DNA of 64,000 nucleotides. It comes from a bacterium SCSIO 12844 (GTDB lineage Bacteria > Pseudomonadota > Gammaproteobacteria > Francisellales > Francisellaceae). Every line of letters begins with the position of its first letter. The stretch's first letter is position 1. The notes under the pieces are model-generated. The model had not been told where the DNA came from. It saw only the letters and a list, made by a program, of their open reading frames with translations, and ran no database searches. The stretch covers positions 2,790,001 through 2,854,000 of the forward strand of contig CP073743.1 in assembly GCA_024397935.1 (NCBI GenBank), given 5' to 3'. Below, in pieces: positions 30,354 through 39,813 of the stretch. Position numbers and translations under genes: made by a program.

Positions 30354-31817
30354 ATGTTTAAACGGAGTGTCGTCTCTGTCTCTACAGCAATCACAACTGC
30401 AATTATCGGGCAAACATCATTTGCTCAGACTCAAGAGAATCAAAGCACACAAATGGTTGAAGTATCTGCAGCTGATCTTCAAGCATTAAAAGCACAAATT
30501 ACAGCTCTAACTAAAAAAGTTGACAAGCTAGAAGCAAATCAACAGCACCAAGCTAGTGAAGTAGTCATAACAGAGCAAGGCTTATCAACTCAGTCAAATC
30601 ACGGTAAACCCCATGTTCATACTGTTACACATACTTCAACAGACAAATCGACAAATGAAGAAGACTCTACTCGACCTCAGCCTTTATTTAGAGGTGAGCA
30701 TGTCTATATTGAAAGTGATGCAGAGTATGACGATACACTACTTGAACAATTGTCCTCTTCTCAAATGCCACTAGGCACCTTAAAATTACAAGAGCGCTTC
30801 CATCAACCTTCACTAGTTCTAGGTGGCTCGATTGAAGCTGATGTTCAAGGCTGGTGGGGAGATCAAACAAGTGCCCAGAATGCAAGTGGAAAAACAGTTA
30901 CTTATGGTAATGGTGCTAGTGCCTCAATTACGACAGCTAATCTCGATTTATTAGCGAATGTTAATGAATGGGTACAAGGCTATATTACCTTAGCTGGTAC
31001 TGAAAATGGTGTTGGCATTGATAATGCCTTTATTAATTTTGGTAATTTAAGCCAATTCCCATTTTTTGCCTCTGTCGGTAAAAACCGCCCACCGTTAGGT
31101 TCTTTTGGCGGCGGCGGTGTCTGGGCAAGTAGTATTGGCACCATGCTATTTAGACCAACCAAATTAACTAATGTGACTGTAGGTTATAATCATGACGGTT
31201 TAACAACCTATTTAGCTGGCTGGAGAAATAATTCTAGCCATAATAGCGATGATGCTACATCAACAATGAACGAATATAACTTTGTTTATAGTGCTTTCTA
31301 TACAGCCAATATCACCAAAAAGCTTGCTTATAGTGTTAATGGTGGCTATATGAACAATATTATTGGTTCGGGTGCTGGCGCTGATGGTATTAAGAGTCTT
31401 GATGGCGGACAAAGCACTGACAGAAATCCAGTTCTAAACTTTGAAGGCTCATTAACTTATGATGACTATGGTTTATATGCTGGTATTGCAAGTACCTTAT
31501 TTAAGCGTGACTACTCTGATCATGAAAGAGCTGGCACTTGGTATGTTCAAGGTGTTTACTCGCCTGATCTTTACGGCATACCAACAACGTTTGCCTTAAG
31601 TTATAATGGAGCTTATCATACGCAAAACTTTACAGGCATTGTCAATGGCGATGCCATTAACGAAATTGAAATCACCGGGCCTAAACAAGAAGTCATTGCC
31701 TATGTCCAATCAGAAGTATTAACCAATGTTTATCTAACGCTTGAATACGCTTGGTTACAAACTTATAATAATGGCAAAGGTAATACCATTACAGGTGATG
31801 CAACGATTTATTTCTAA
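30354..31817 (+). CDS. DUF3573 family outer membrane beta-barrel protein
   Basis: 487 residues. A signal peptide ends near SFAQ (about residue 24), a predicted coiled-coil follows (ADLQALKAQITALTKKVDKLEAN, about 37-60), then a linker and, from about residue 160, an alternating beta-rich region with many aromatic residues. The final residue is Phe, the mark of BAM-inserted barrels. It resembles Francisella DUF3573 proteins (LGGSIEADVQGWW, FGNLSQFPFFASVGKNRPP), which are thought to be surface porin-like proteins. An aagggag site lies about eight bases before the ATG. Confidence 0.8.
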   Translation: MFKRSVVSVSTAITTAIIGQTSFAQTQENQSTQMVEVSAADLQALKAQITALTKKVDKLEANQQHQASEVVITEQGLSTQSNHGKPHVHTVTHTSTDKSTNEEDSTRPQPLFRGEHVYIESDAEYDDTLLEQLSSSQMPLGTLKLQERFHQPSLVLGGSIEADVQGWWGDQTSAQNASGKTVTYGNGASASITTANLDLLANVNEWVQGYITLAGTENGVGIDNAFINFGNLSQFPFFASVGKNRPPLGSFGGGGVWASSIGTMLFRPTKLTNVTVGYNHDGLTTYLAGWRNNSSHNSDDATSTMNEYNFVYSAFYTANITKKLAYSVNGGYMNNIIGSGAGADGIKSLDGGQSTDRNPVLNFEGSLTYDDYGLYAGIASTLFKRDYSDHERAGTWYVQGVYSPDLYGIPTTFALSYNGAYHTQNFTGIVNGDAINEIEITGPKQEVIAYVQSEVLTNVYLTLEYAWLQTYNNGKGNTITGDATIYF

Positions 31818-31995
31818 ATAAATCTTACATCACTTAGTCCTACTATTTTTATATCTTCCTATACTTATATACCCATTATTGATTTTAATGATTGATTAAT
31901 TACAGTCTTATCCCTACGCATCAAGCAATATTTACTGATATAATTATTGCTATACGAATAACACATATTATTAAAACCATTCGGAATCATATTAT

Positions 31996-33183
31996 ATGAG
32001 GCAAATAAGTATTAAACGATTGTATATTCTTTTCTATCTATCCATTAGCTGGTTATTATTTAGTAATACAAGCTATGCCAATATCCAAAAACCAATTAGT
32101 GTTAATATCGCTAAGGCAACTATGATCACCGTACCAGAAGAGATTAATGCCGTTGGTCATATTCAAGCAATCCAACAAGTAAATTTAAGCTTTGGTAATG
32201 ATGGCAAGCTTACTGAAAAGTATTTTAATAATGGTGATCGCGTATTAAAAGGTGAAGTCATTGCTAAGTTAGATACCACTCAAGATGAAGCAGATTTACA
32301 ATCATTACAAGCAAAATTAAATATTGCTCAACAAACCTATCAACGAATGCAAATTTTAGCAAAGTCAGGTGCCGTATCAAAAGAAACACTTGATCAAAAA
32401 AAAGCCATCCTAGTTGAAGCACAAACAGAACTTGATAAACAAAAAAATGAACTACAAGATGATATTCTAGTTGCACCATTTTCCGGTGTTTTAAGTAGCT
32501 TCCAATATGATGTTGGTGCCTATATCACATCGGGTACAACGCTTGTACAATTAACACAACAAGCACCTGTTAAAGTTGACTTTTCAATTCCGGCAGATCT
32601 AAAACCTAAAATTGCACTTGGTGATCAAGTATTAGTTAGCTCTTCAATCTATCCTAAAAAAAGATTTCATGGTGTTGTAAGCTACCTATCGCCTACCATT
32701 AATAGTGCAACTGGCACTATCGCACTAGAGGCAAATATTGCGAATAAAAATTATCTATTAACCCCTGGCATGTTTGTCGATGTCTCTCAATTAATCAATT
32801 CAGATAGAAAAATATTAACCGTACCAGATACAGCCGTTCAAGCTGATCAAAATGGCCAATTTGTATTTGTTGTTAATAAAAATAATACGGTTAAAAAAGT
32901 CTATATTAAACAAGGCATAGTGAGAAATGGCTGGTCACAGATTTTAAGTGGTATTCAAAGTGGTACAAATGTTGTTAGCATCGGTGCATTTAAGTTAATA
33001 GATGGCGATCATATTACCGTCTCTAAAATATCACCACCACCTACAAGCAAACATTCACTACTGCCTCATATTGAGCATAATGCTACTGATGCTACAATAA
33101 TACCCAATCAAAAACATGATGCTAATGAAGAGCAACCAACGAATAATACGCCAAGTACCCAACAACCAAATCAAAAGAATTAA
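31996..33183 (+). CDS. RND efflux periplasmic adaptor (membrane fusion protein)
   Basis: 395 residues with a signal peptide (residues 1-28). The order of lipoyl half (VNLSFGNDGKLTEKYFNNGDRVLKGEVIAKLD), a helical hairpin (about 95-150), the second lipoyl half (DILVAPFSGVLSSFQYDVGAYI) and a beta-barrel is that of the HlyD/AcrA family, closer to MdtA/MexH-like forms. The C-terminal 40 residues are a low-complexity, Asn/Pro/Gln/His-rich tail not typical of the family. The pump gene follows after 5 bases. Confidence 0.9.
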   Translation: MRQISIKRLYILFYLSISWLLFSNTSYANIQKPISVNIAKATMITVPEEINAVGHIQAIQQVNLSFGNDGKLTEKYFNNGDRVLKGEVIAKLDTTQDEADLQSLQAKLNIAQQTYQRMQILAKSGAVSKETLDQKKAILVEAQTELDKQKNELQDDILVAPFSGVLSSFQYDVGAYITSGTTLVQLTQQAPVKVDFSIPADLKPKIALGDQVLVSSSIYPKKRFHGVVSYLSPTINSATGTIALEANIANKNYLLTPGMFVDVSQLINSDRKILTVPDTAVQADQNGQFVFVVNKNNTVKKVYIKQGIVRNGWSQILSGIQSGTNVVSIGAFKLIDGDHITVSKISPPPTSKHSLLPHIEHNATDATIIPNQKHDANEEQPTNNTPSTQQPNQKN

Positions 33184-33188
33184 CGCTT

Positions 33189-36100
33189 ATGAAGCTTTCT
33201 GAAATTTGTATTGAACGTCCTGTATTTGCTGCTGTATTAAGCTTATTAATTATTGTGTTAGGCTTAGTTGGTTTTAGCTATCTTGAAACCCGTTATTTTC
33301 CAAAAATAGAAGAAAACACAGCTTCTGTATCAATTAGTTACTCTGGTGCAAGTCCCTCACTAATGCAAACTAGCATTACCATCCCTGTTGAAAATGCGAT
33401 CTATTCTGTTGATGGTTTAAAATCAATGACATCAACAAGTGCCTATGGAAGCACAACAATTAATCTCACCTTTTATCCAAACACCAATATGACAAAGGCT
33501 GTTGGTGATGTTAGAGATGCTATTGCAAGCATCACTGCACAACAACTACCACCGGATGCAGATACGCCTACAATTAGCACCGATGGTGTTGAACGCCCTG
33601 TATTAAATATTGGATTTATCGACAACCAATTAACACCAGCACAAATCAATGATTATGTTTCACAATATATTGTGCCACAGTTTCTTGAAATTCCAGGTAT
33701 GGGTGCAGCATGGACTTATGGCGCAAGTAGTTATGCAATGCGTATCTGGCTTAATCCAGAAAAAATGGCAGCTTTAGGCATTACTGTCTCTGATGTACAA
33801 AATGTGCTTAATAGCAATAATATTTCCTTCTCAGGTGGTAGTATCCAAGGCAAAAGCCGAAATTTCTCAATTGTTTCAGATACTGATTTAAAAACACCTG
33901 AACAATTCAAAAGAATGATTATAAAAACAACTAACAATCAAATCGTTCGCCTAGGTGATATTGCAGATGTGCAACTTGGTAGTCGTAGCTTAATTGACTC
34001 ACCCATGCGTATTAATGGTAAAAATGCAATTGACCTTGAATTAAGACCTACAGATCAAGCCAACCCAATTAACGTTGCTGATTTATCTAAAAATGTAATG
34101 AAAAAAGTACAGTCTAAATTGCCTAAAGATATGACGATGTTTATTACCTATGATCAGTCAACTTTTCTACTACATTCTATTGATGACAGTTATAAAACAT
34201 TAATCGAAGCCATTCTACTTGTGATGCTGGTTGTTTTTGTATTTTTGGGCTCAATACGCGCATCTTTTATTCCCATTGTCACCATACCTATCTGTGTTAT
34301 TGGTGCATTTGGTATTATGTTATTATTTGGTTTTTCGATTAATGTGATTACCCTTTTAGCAATTATTTTAGCTATCGGCCTTGTGGTTGATGATGCTATT
34401 GTTATGCTTGAGAATATTCACCGTCATATTGAGATGGGCAAACCACCTAAAATTGCTGCCATTGAAGGTAGTAAAGAAATTGGCTTTTCAATTATTGCAA
34501 TGACATTAACATTAGCTGCTGTTTATGCACCAATTGGTTTTTCTAGTGGCTTTACTGCTGCTGTTTTTAGAGAGTTTGCTTTTACACTAGCTGGTGCTGT
34601 TGTCATTTCAGGCTTTGTTGCATTAACTGCCTCACCTATGATGTGTTCTTTAATCCTACGCTCAAAGCAGAAAGAGTCAAAAATTGAACGCTTACTTGAA
34701 CGAATATTTGAACGTGTAAACCAAAGCTATCAACGCTTACTCAGCCAAGCATTAAAAATACGTTACTGGATTGTTGGCATATTAGTTGGACTTGCTTTTA
34801 TCGGTTATGCACTCTATAACATCACACCACAGTCTTTTATTCCTAAAGAAGATATTGGTTACTTTACTGCTTCAATTACATCACCCCCAGGTGCTACTGT
34901 CCCTTATACCAATTATTATATGGAGCAATTAGAAAAACATGTTTATCAAAAAAATAAGGATATATTAAGTAATGCAGCATTTATATTCTCTGGTAGCGCT
35001 GATAACTTTGTTACGATGAAACCTTGGGGCATTAGAGATCAATCAACTTTTGATGTAATCAAAGAACTAACACCATTGGTAGATAGTATCCCTGGTATTA
35101 AAACAAATTTTTCAATTCCAGACCCTGTAAGCTTTGGCTCTGATACCGATAGCTCAGATATTATTGTCTATATTATGAGTTTAGGTAATTATAATTCTTT
35201 ACTTAAATCTTCAGATAAAATTACCCACGCATTTAAACAATTACCAGCGCTTATAAATGTTGATAATAGCCTTAAATTTAATAATTATGTTTATCAGATT
35301 TCATTTAAGCGCAATCAAGCAGCTATGGTTGGAGTTAACCCTCAAGATATTGCCGATACATTTAGTTTACTGATGAGCGGTAAGCACATTACCAACGTTT
35401 TAACACCGACAACAACCTACCCTGTTATTGTACAAATGAATTTAAAAGATTTAAGAACATTTGGCAGTCTAAATAAAATCTATGTCCCAAGTAAAACTAA
35501 TCAAATGATACCGCTTGCTAATCTCGTTAATTTTGACACAAGCATCCGTCAAAGCAGTTTACTACGCTATAACCGCATGAATGCTGCTAAAATATCTGCA
35601 AATCTTGCACCAGGTTACAGCTTATCTGAAGCTCAAAGTGAAATTGCTAAAGTATTAGCCCAAGACTTAAAACCCAATGAACGTTCTACCTATGGTGGTA
35701 GGCTACAAGCTTATTTAGACTCAGCTGGCACAATGGTTGGGTTATTTGCGTTAGCTATTGTATTTATTTACCTGGTTTTAGCAGCACAATTTGAAAGTTT
35801 TGTTGACCCATTTATTATTCTTCTAACCGTACCTTTATCAATTGTTGGTGCATTAATTACCATCTTATTAATTGGTGGCAGCTTAAATCTATATACCAAT
35901 ATTGGCTTAATAACACTTGTTGGTTTAATTAGTAAACATGGTATCTTAATTACACAGTTTTCAAATGAGTGTTTAAATAAAGGCCTTAGCTTAAAAGAGG
36001 CGGTTATTAAAGGTGCTGTGATTCGACTAAGACCCATTCTTATGACAACCTTTGCTATGGTTTTAGGCTCAATTCCTTTAGCACTTGCTTCAGGCCCAGG

Positions 36101-36245
36101 CTCAATTAGCAATTCACAAATTGGTGCGATTATCGTTGGTGGCTTATTATTCGGTACATTATTTTCATTATTTATTGTGCCAGTTGCTTATCTTTTATTA
36201 TCTCCATTAGATCACAAAAAACGTCGTTTAATGAGATTAAAATAG
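33189..36245 (+). CDS. RND family multidrug efflux pump, inner membrane subunit
   Basis: 1018 residues with the twelve-helix, two-periplasmic-loop plan of HAE1 pumps. Proton-relay aspartates are in GLVVDDAIVMLENI (helix four); SISYSGASPSLMQTSITIPVE and PIVTIPICVIGAFGIMLLFGFSINVITLLA are typical of the MdtB/MexF/OqxB side of the family. Two genes adaptor-pump form an operon; no outer-membrane channel gene is adjacent, so it must use a TolC-like protein encoded elsewhere. Substrates unknown. It converges with the serine hydrolase gene (6-base gap). Confidence 0.93.
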   Translation: MKLSEICIERPVFAAVLSLLIIVLGLVGFSYLETRYFPKIEENTASVSISYSGASPSLMQTSITIPVENAIYSVDGLKSMTSTSAYGSTTINLTFYPNTNMTKAVGDVRDAIASITAQQLPPDADTPTISTDGVERPVLNIGFIDNQLTPAQINDYVSQYIVPQFLEIPGMGAAWTYGASSYAMRIWLNPEKMAALGITVSDVQNVLNSNNISFSGGSIQGKSRNFSIVSDTDLKTPEQFKRMIIKTTNNQIVRLGDIADVQLGSRSLIDSPMRINGKNAIDLELRPTDQANPINVADLSKNVMKKVQSKLPKDMTMFITYDQSTFLLHSIDDSYKTLIEAILLVMLVVFVFLGSIRASFIPIVTIPICVIGAFGIMLLFGFSINVITLLAIILAIGLVVDDAIVMLENIHRHIEMGKPPKIAAIEGSKEIGFSIIAMTLTLAAVYAPIGFSSGFTAAVFREFAFTLAGAVVISGFVALTASPMMCSLILRSKQKESKIERLLERIFERVNQSYQRLLSQALKIRYWIVGILVGLAFIGYALYNITPQSFIPKEDIGYFTASITSPPGATVPYTNYYMEQLEKHVYQKNKDILSNAAFIFSGSADNFVTMKPWGIRDQSTFDVIKELTPLVDSIPGIKTNFSIPDPVSFGSDTDSSDIIVYIMSLGNYNSLLKSSDKITHAFKQLPALINVDNSLKFNNYVYQISFKRNQAAMVGVNPQDIADTFSLLMSGKHITNVLTPTTTYPVIVQMNLKDLRTFGSLNKIYVPSKTNQMIPLANLVNFDTSIRQSSLLRYNRMNAAKISANLAPGYSLSEAQSEIAKVLAQDLKPNERSTYGGRLQAYLDSAGTMVGLFALAIVFIYLVLAAQFESFVDPFIILLTVPLSIVGALITILLIGGSLNLYTNIGLITLVGLISKHGILITQFSNECLNKGLSLKEAVIKGAVIRLRPILMTTFAMVLGSIPLALASGPGSISNSQIGAIIVGGLLFGTLFSLFIVPVAYLLLSPLDHKKRRLMRLK

Positions 36246-36251
36246 ACTAAT

Positions 36252-37454
36252 TTATGATTGGCAATTAAGTGATGGATCTTGTTTAAGCAATCCTTGATAA
36301 ACATTCACAACTAAATTATGCAAATGATCATTTTCGCCATTTGTTGCACTATTAATTGTTGCAGCAATAATAACTTGATTACACGGAATATAAATATACA
36401 TTGACCTAAAACCTAATGTTTCACCTTCATAGAACCAGATACGCCCTAAACCTTCACGATAAGACTGAATAACGCCTAATCCAAATCCACCAGGATCACC
36501 TTTTGTTACTTCTTTTATTTTTTTACCTGTTTTTGTAGAGACAAGTGATGTTAGTGCTGTACGTTGTTGCGTATTTAAAAATGACCGATCAATAAATAAT
36601 GCTCTTACCCAATGAACAATATCCACTGCATTAGAAACAACTGCACCTGCAGCGCCAGCCCATGATAAATTATTATTATAGATATCCACACCAACTAGTT
36701 CAGGGTTATCATATTGGTTATAACCGTAACCATGTACAAGTGCTTGCTCTTTGGCAATTTTTAAATCAGGCAATGGATAGTAGGTATACTTAAGATTTAG
36801 TGGTTTTATAATATCTTTTAATATTAGTGCTTGCAGAGATTGACCTGTCTTATCTTCTACTGCTAATCCAGTAAGTAAATAACCCGTATTTGAATAATAG
36901 TAACCGCCTTTTAGTGGTGGGTTAAACTGTGCTTTAGGATAAACTATATTAATCAACTCTTTTGCTTTCCAGTGATAGGCAAGATCTTTGGTATCTGTAT
37001 AATTAAATGTCGGTGAATCTGAATAATTAGGTAAGCCACTAGACATATTTAAAAGTTTTTCTACACTAATTGAACCCCATTTTTGATACTCTGGGAAAAA
37101 TTCACCAACTGTACTAGTTAAAGTAATACCATCATCTTTTGATTTTAATACAATAGCTGCTAGATAAGATTTGGTAATACTACCAATTTGAAATAAAGAA
37201 TTTTCATCAACTTTTTGACTATTTGGTTGATGAGATTCATTACCAATATAAACACTTTCAATGGGTTTATTCTTAATACCTACAGCTAGTCCAACACCAC
37301 TGAAGTATTCAGCATCTTTATACTGATTATAATACTGTTGTATATTTTCATTTAGGATATGCTGTGTTGATTTTGTATTGACTACATCATTAGCATAGCT
37401 TACCCCTATCATAGATAATACACCAATAGATAAGATAAGTTTTAGATTAATCAT
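36252..37454 (-). CDS. Serine hydrolase, beta-lactamase class C-like (PF00144)
   Basis: 400 residues from the second ATG (37454): aagga abuts the first ATG (37460) but is six bases from the second. A signal peptide (ends near SYA) directs it to the periplasm or outside. The SxxK nucleophile motif is GSITKSYLAAI, and YYSNTGYLLTG gives the Tyr-x-Asn motif; HxG-like sequences occur near the end. It could be a D-aminopeptidase/esterase-like hydrolase rather than a true AmpC; the KTG triad is not clear. It is the first gene of the accessory block. Confidence 0.75.
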   Translation of the reverse strand: MINLKLILSIGVLSMIGVSYANDVVNTKSTQHILNENIQQYYNQYKDAEYFSGVGLAVGIKNKPIESVYIGNESHQPNSQKVDENSLFQIGSITKSYLAAIVLKSKDDGITLTSTVGEFFPEYQKWGSISVEKLLNMSSGLPNYSDSPTFNYTDTKDLAYHWKAKELINIVYPKAQFNPPLKGGYYYSNTGYLLTGLAVEDKTGQSLQALILKDIIKPLNLKYTYYPLPDLKIAKEQALVHGYGYNQYDNPELVGVDIYNNNLSWAGAAGAVVSNAVDIVHWVRALFIDRSFLNTQQRTALTSLVSTKTGKKIKEVTKGDPGGFGLGVIQSYREGLGRIWFYEGETLGFRSMYIYIPCNQVIIAATINSATNGENDHLHNLVVNVYQGLLKQDPSLNCQS

Positions 37455-37526
37455 TATCATTCCTTGATTAAATTAGCTTAATATATATTCTAAAGCAATA
37501 TCAATAAGTGGCAACTAAGTTTTAAA

Positions 37527-38312
37527 TTAAGCCCAGCATTGCATAAAATAGTCATAACATTTTAATATAGTTGATACCCGATCTTTCGTACCAAGTTTAT
37601 CCTTTAAATAAGTAAAATAATCATCTACTGTTCTAACCGATAAGCCTAACCCTTTTGCAATCGATTTTGATGATAAATCATCGGCTTGGGCTAAATATTT
37701 AGCAAAGTGATATTGTTTTAGTGATAATTCTGGCTGTTGCATCTGAATTACTTTCAATGCCTTTTCATCTAGTTTTGCCATTTGATAATCAAAATCAGCA
37801 CGTAAAAACGAAAATTTCTCCCAAAGTGCAGACATCTGAGCAATAATAGAAGCAATATTATCTAAGTTTTCAAGCGATTTTTTTCTATCTTTTAATGTCT
37901 GTTGTATCATATAGCCTTTATCATATGTTAGTGCTAAGCAAATATAAGTATTACGACTAATGCATTTTGATATAGTAATGCCATTACCGCCTTGACCATA
38001 GACTTTATGATCGATAAGTCCCTGCCCCCAGACTCTATCTTCTGGTTTTCGAAGCAAAAATTTATCTACTTCACTCATAACACCTGGAATCAAATCATAG
38101 CTTTCAGGATACAAAGATGGGTGTTTATAATAATTTTCATCAGAGAATAAATCATAATAGAGATTAATATGGCGAATCGGTATTGGGATAATCGCAATTT
38201 TCTGATCAGATGTCAAACAAAAATGCATCATATCGCATTGAAAATAATCAATTATACCCTTAATTTTCCTAGATAAATTCCAAGGTATATTACTTTCATC
38301 GTATGCAATCAT
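37527..38312 (-). CDS. LuxR-type transcriptional regulator 1
   Basis: 261 residues. The C-terminal 65 residues form a LuxR/GerE-like helix-turn-helix (LSLKQYHFAKYLAQADDLSSKSIAKGLGLSVRTVDDYFTYLKDKL...). The N-terminal 190 residues look like a sensor domain; the stretch IPIPIRHINLYYDLFSDENYYKHPS has the aromatic/proline layout seen in autoinducer-binding-like domains of Legionella-type LuxR proteins, but its ligand is unknown. It is about 45 percent identical to LuxR-type gene 2 (41449-42219), and far more in the helix-turn-helix. It follows a palindrome at 38359-38379. Confidence 0.85.
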   Translation of the reverse strand: MIAYDESNIPWNLSRKIKGIIDYFQCDMMHFCLTSDQKIAIIPIPIRHINLYYDLFSDENYYKHPSLYPESYDLIPGVMSEVDKFLLRKPEDRVWGQGLIDHKVYGQGGNGITISKCISRNTYICLALTYDKGYMIQQTLKDRKKSLENLDNIASIIAQMSALWEKFSFLRADFDYQMAKLDEKALKVIQMQQPELSLKQYHFAKYLAQADDLSSKSIAKGLGLSVRTVDDYFTYLKDKLGTKDRVSTILKCYDYFMQCWA

Positions 38313-38358
38313 AGACTATTCGCTCCAAATTTAAGTCAATAAGAAATAATTTATTATT

Positions 38359-38379
38359 AGAATAATGTCTGATTATTCT
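38359..38379. promoter_or_regulatory. Palindrome upstream of LuxR-type gene 1
   Basis: agaataat-gtctg-attattct: two perfect 8-base arms with a 5-base centre, 47 bases upstream of the LuxR-type start and about 60 bases after the stop of the GCS2-like gene. It holds the 16 bases also seen at 24167-24182, and the related tgtttgattatt stands at 42274-42285 upstream of LuxR-type gene 2. Confidence 0.5.
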
Positions 38380-38438
38380 ACATAAGTCATTGGTGAAATG
38401 CAATCTTAATTACAATTTATGTAACTATATATTAGTTT

Positions 38439-39662
38439 TTAGCTTAGCTTCCAATCACATAATGGTATATTTTTAAGCTGATTTTGATGATAGGCCAACA
38501 CAAGCTCATTAAAATTCCCATCTAACTGCATTAATTTTTGTTTTTGCCAATCACTGAGGTTACATTTATTTTCTAAGCGTAATTGAATTATATCTATAAA
38601 ATATTGATTATCAAATGAATCCACTTTTAGCTTTGCTAGTCCCGCCCTTGCCATTGGTAAAATTATTTCATTTGCCTTGTTATAAACATCATCAAACCAA
38701 TAGAGATTGGCATGGATACCTTTCTGTGCTATTAGATAAAAATTACATAATATTTTTTCAAATGGTAACAATAGCCGATAGTTTGAATAACTTGAGACTA
38801 TCTCATGGACTAAACCAATGTAAAATGCGGTATTAGCGACCGTATCAATCACAGAAGGGGCTGCTGATAATACTCTATTTTCTATTCCTAAATGAAGCTT
38901 GTTGTCATTATTTGTATCAATTACTGGCCTATTCCAACGCCAAACTGTACCATTATGATACTTCAAATGCCAAAATGGATCTTCTGATTCTAAATTAAGA
39001 TCACATAAAAGTGGTAAATGCTGAATATTTTCTCGATATAACTCAAGAAATGAGCCTTCTAAATAGCCATCACCTAAAAATACCCTTGGACAATGACCAC
39101 GCCTAATTAAAAAGTTAAGATGCTCAAAAATAGCAATTCGACTTTCATGCCATAATTCATGTGATAAGAAATATAAGGAGTTAGATGATATCGCAATTAA
39201 AATAGCTGATGCAATTAAAGATGCATTATAGTAATCTACATAATTTTTAAAAGGAACTCTTAAGTGTATATGCTGTGCGCTAGCTGCACCCATAAAATCA
39301 AGCCCATTTGATTGAAATAGCACACTTTCTTTACCCTGTATGCTCATCAGTCTATTAACATTGTAGCGATTCAAATTAATATTGTTTACAAGGTTTCTAT
39401 AGCGATAGGCCTTTGTAAGATTTTTATCCGCTAAATGTTTATGTATAAATGTTGGCAAAGAACCAATACCACATAAGATACAATTATACTTTTGTACCGC
39501 TTCACTATAGGTTTGCCAATAAGTAAAAAGATACTCATCTAATAAAAAATAATCACTATTTGCTTCAACAACAGAAGATACTTCCTCTGGTACTAATAAG
39601 CACTTATCTAGCTTTTTATCAATTGCTTGTATAATTTCTAAATTTGCAAAATATGGGTTCAT
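38439..39662 (-). CDS. GCS2-type glutamate-cysteine ligase-like protein, main reading frame
   Basis: 407 residues from the ATG at 39662. Conserved parts of the GCS2 carboxylate-amine ligase family are DFMGAASAQHIHLRVPF, AIAISSNSLYFLSHELWHESRIAIFEH and KYHNGTVWRWNRPV with HLGIENRVLSAAPSVIDTVANTAF. This set matches the family of larger proteins often annotated as glutamate-cysteine ligase, which may link an amino acid to a carboxylate with ATP. The first conserved strand of the family (VGLELEYRLLD) lies before this ATG in the same frame, so the true protein probably starts further up, across a frame change (see next entry). It is part of the cNMP-domain transcription unit. Confidence 0.75.
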   Translation of the reverse strand: MNPYFANLEIIQAIDKKLDKCLLVPEEVSSVVEANSDYFLLDEYLFTYWQTYSEAVQKYNCILCGIGSLPTFIHKHLADKNLTKAYRYRNLVNNINLNRYNVNRLMSIQGKESVLFQSNGLDFMGAASAQHIHLRVPFKNYVDYYNASLIASAILIAISSNSLYFLSHELWHESRIAIFEHLNFLIRRGHCPRVFLGDGYLEGSFLELYRENIQHLPLLCDLNLESEDPFWHLKYHNGTVWRWNRPVIDTNNDNKLHLGIENRVLSAAPSVIDTVANTAFYIGLVHEIVSSYSNYRLLLPFEKILCNFYLIAQKGIHANLYWFDDVYNKANEIILPMARAGLAKLKVDSFDNQYFIDIIQLRLENKCNLSDWQKQKLMQLDGNFNELVLAYHQNQLKNIPLCDWKLS

Positions 39663-39802
39663 TTCTTGATCTAATAGACGATATTCTAGCTCAAGCCCAA
39701 CATCGATTTTATCTTCATTAAAATTATGTGATTCAAAGTAATTTTTAATAAATCAGTTTCTTTGATTACTTGCTGCATATATTGCTTTTCGTTATCTTTC
39801 AA
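39663..39802 (-). other. 5' part of the GCS2-like gene, separated by an apparent frameshift
   Basis: In the frame of the main part, codons before the ATG read NYFESHNFNEDKIDVGLELEYRLLDQE, the normal family N-terminus, but a TGA closes that frame just above. In another frame TTG 39802 or ATG 39778 opens a run ending ...MQQVIKETDLLK up to an A5 run (t5 at 39742-39746 on the + strand). One extra A there would join the two into a single chain of about 450 residues. This may be a mutated gene, a sequencing slip, or slippage during expression. The start would lie 11 bases after the cNMP-domain gene. Confidence 0.6.
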
Positions 39803-39813
39803 CCCTTCATACC

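Noticed and set aside
38615-38836. 73-residue open frame on the + strand within the GCS2-like gene
   Set aside because: A shadow of the gene on the other strand.
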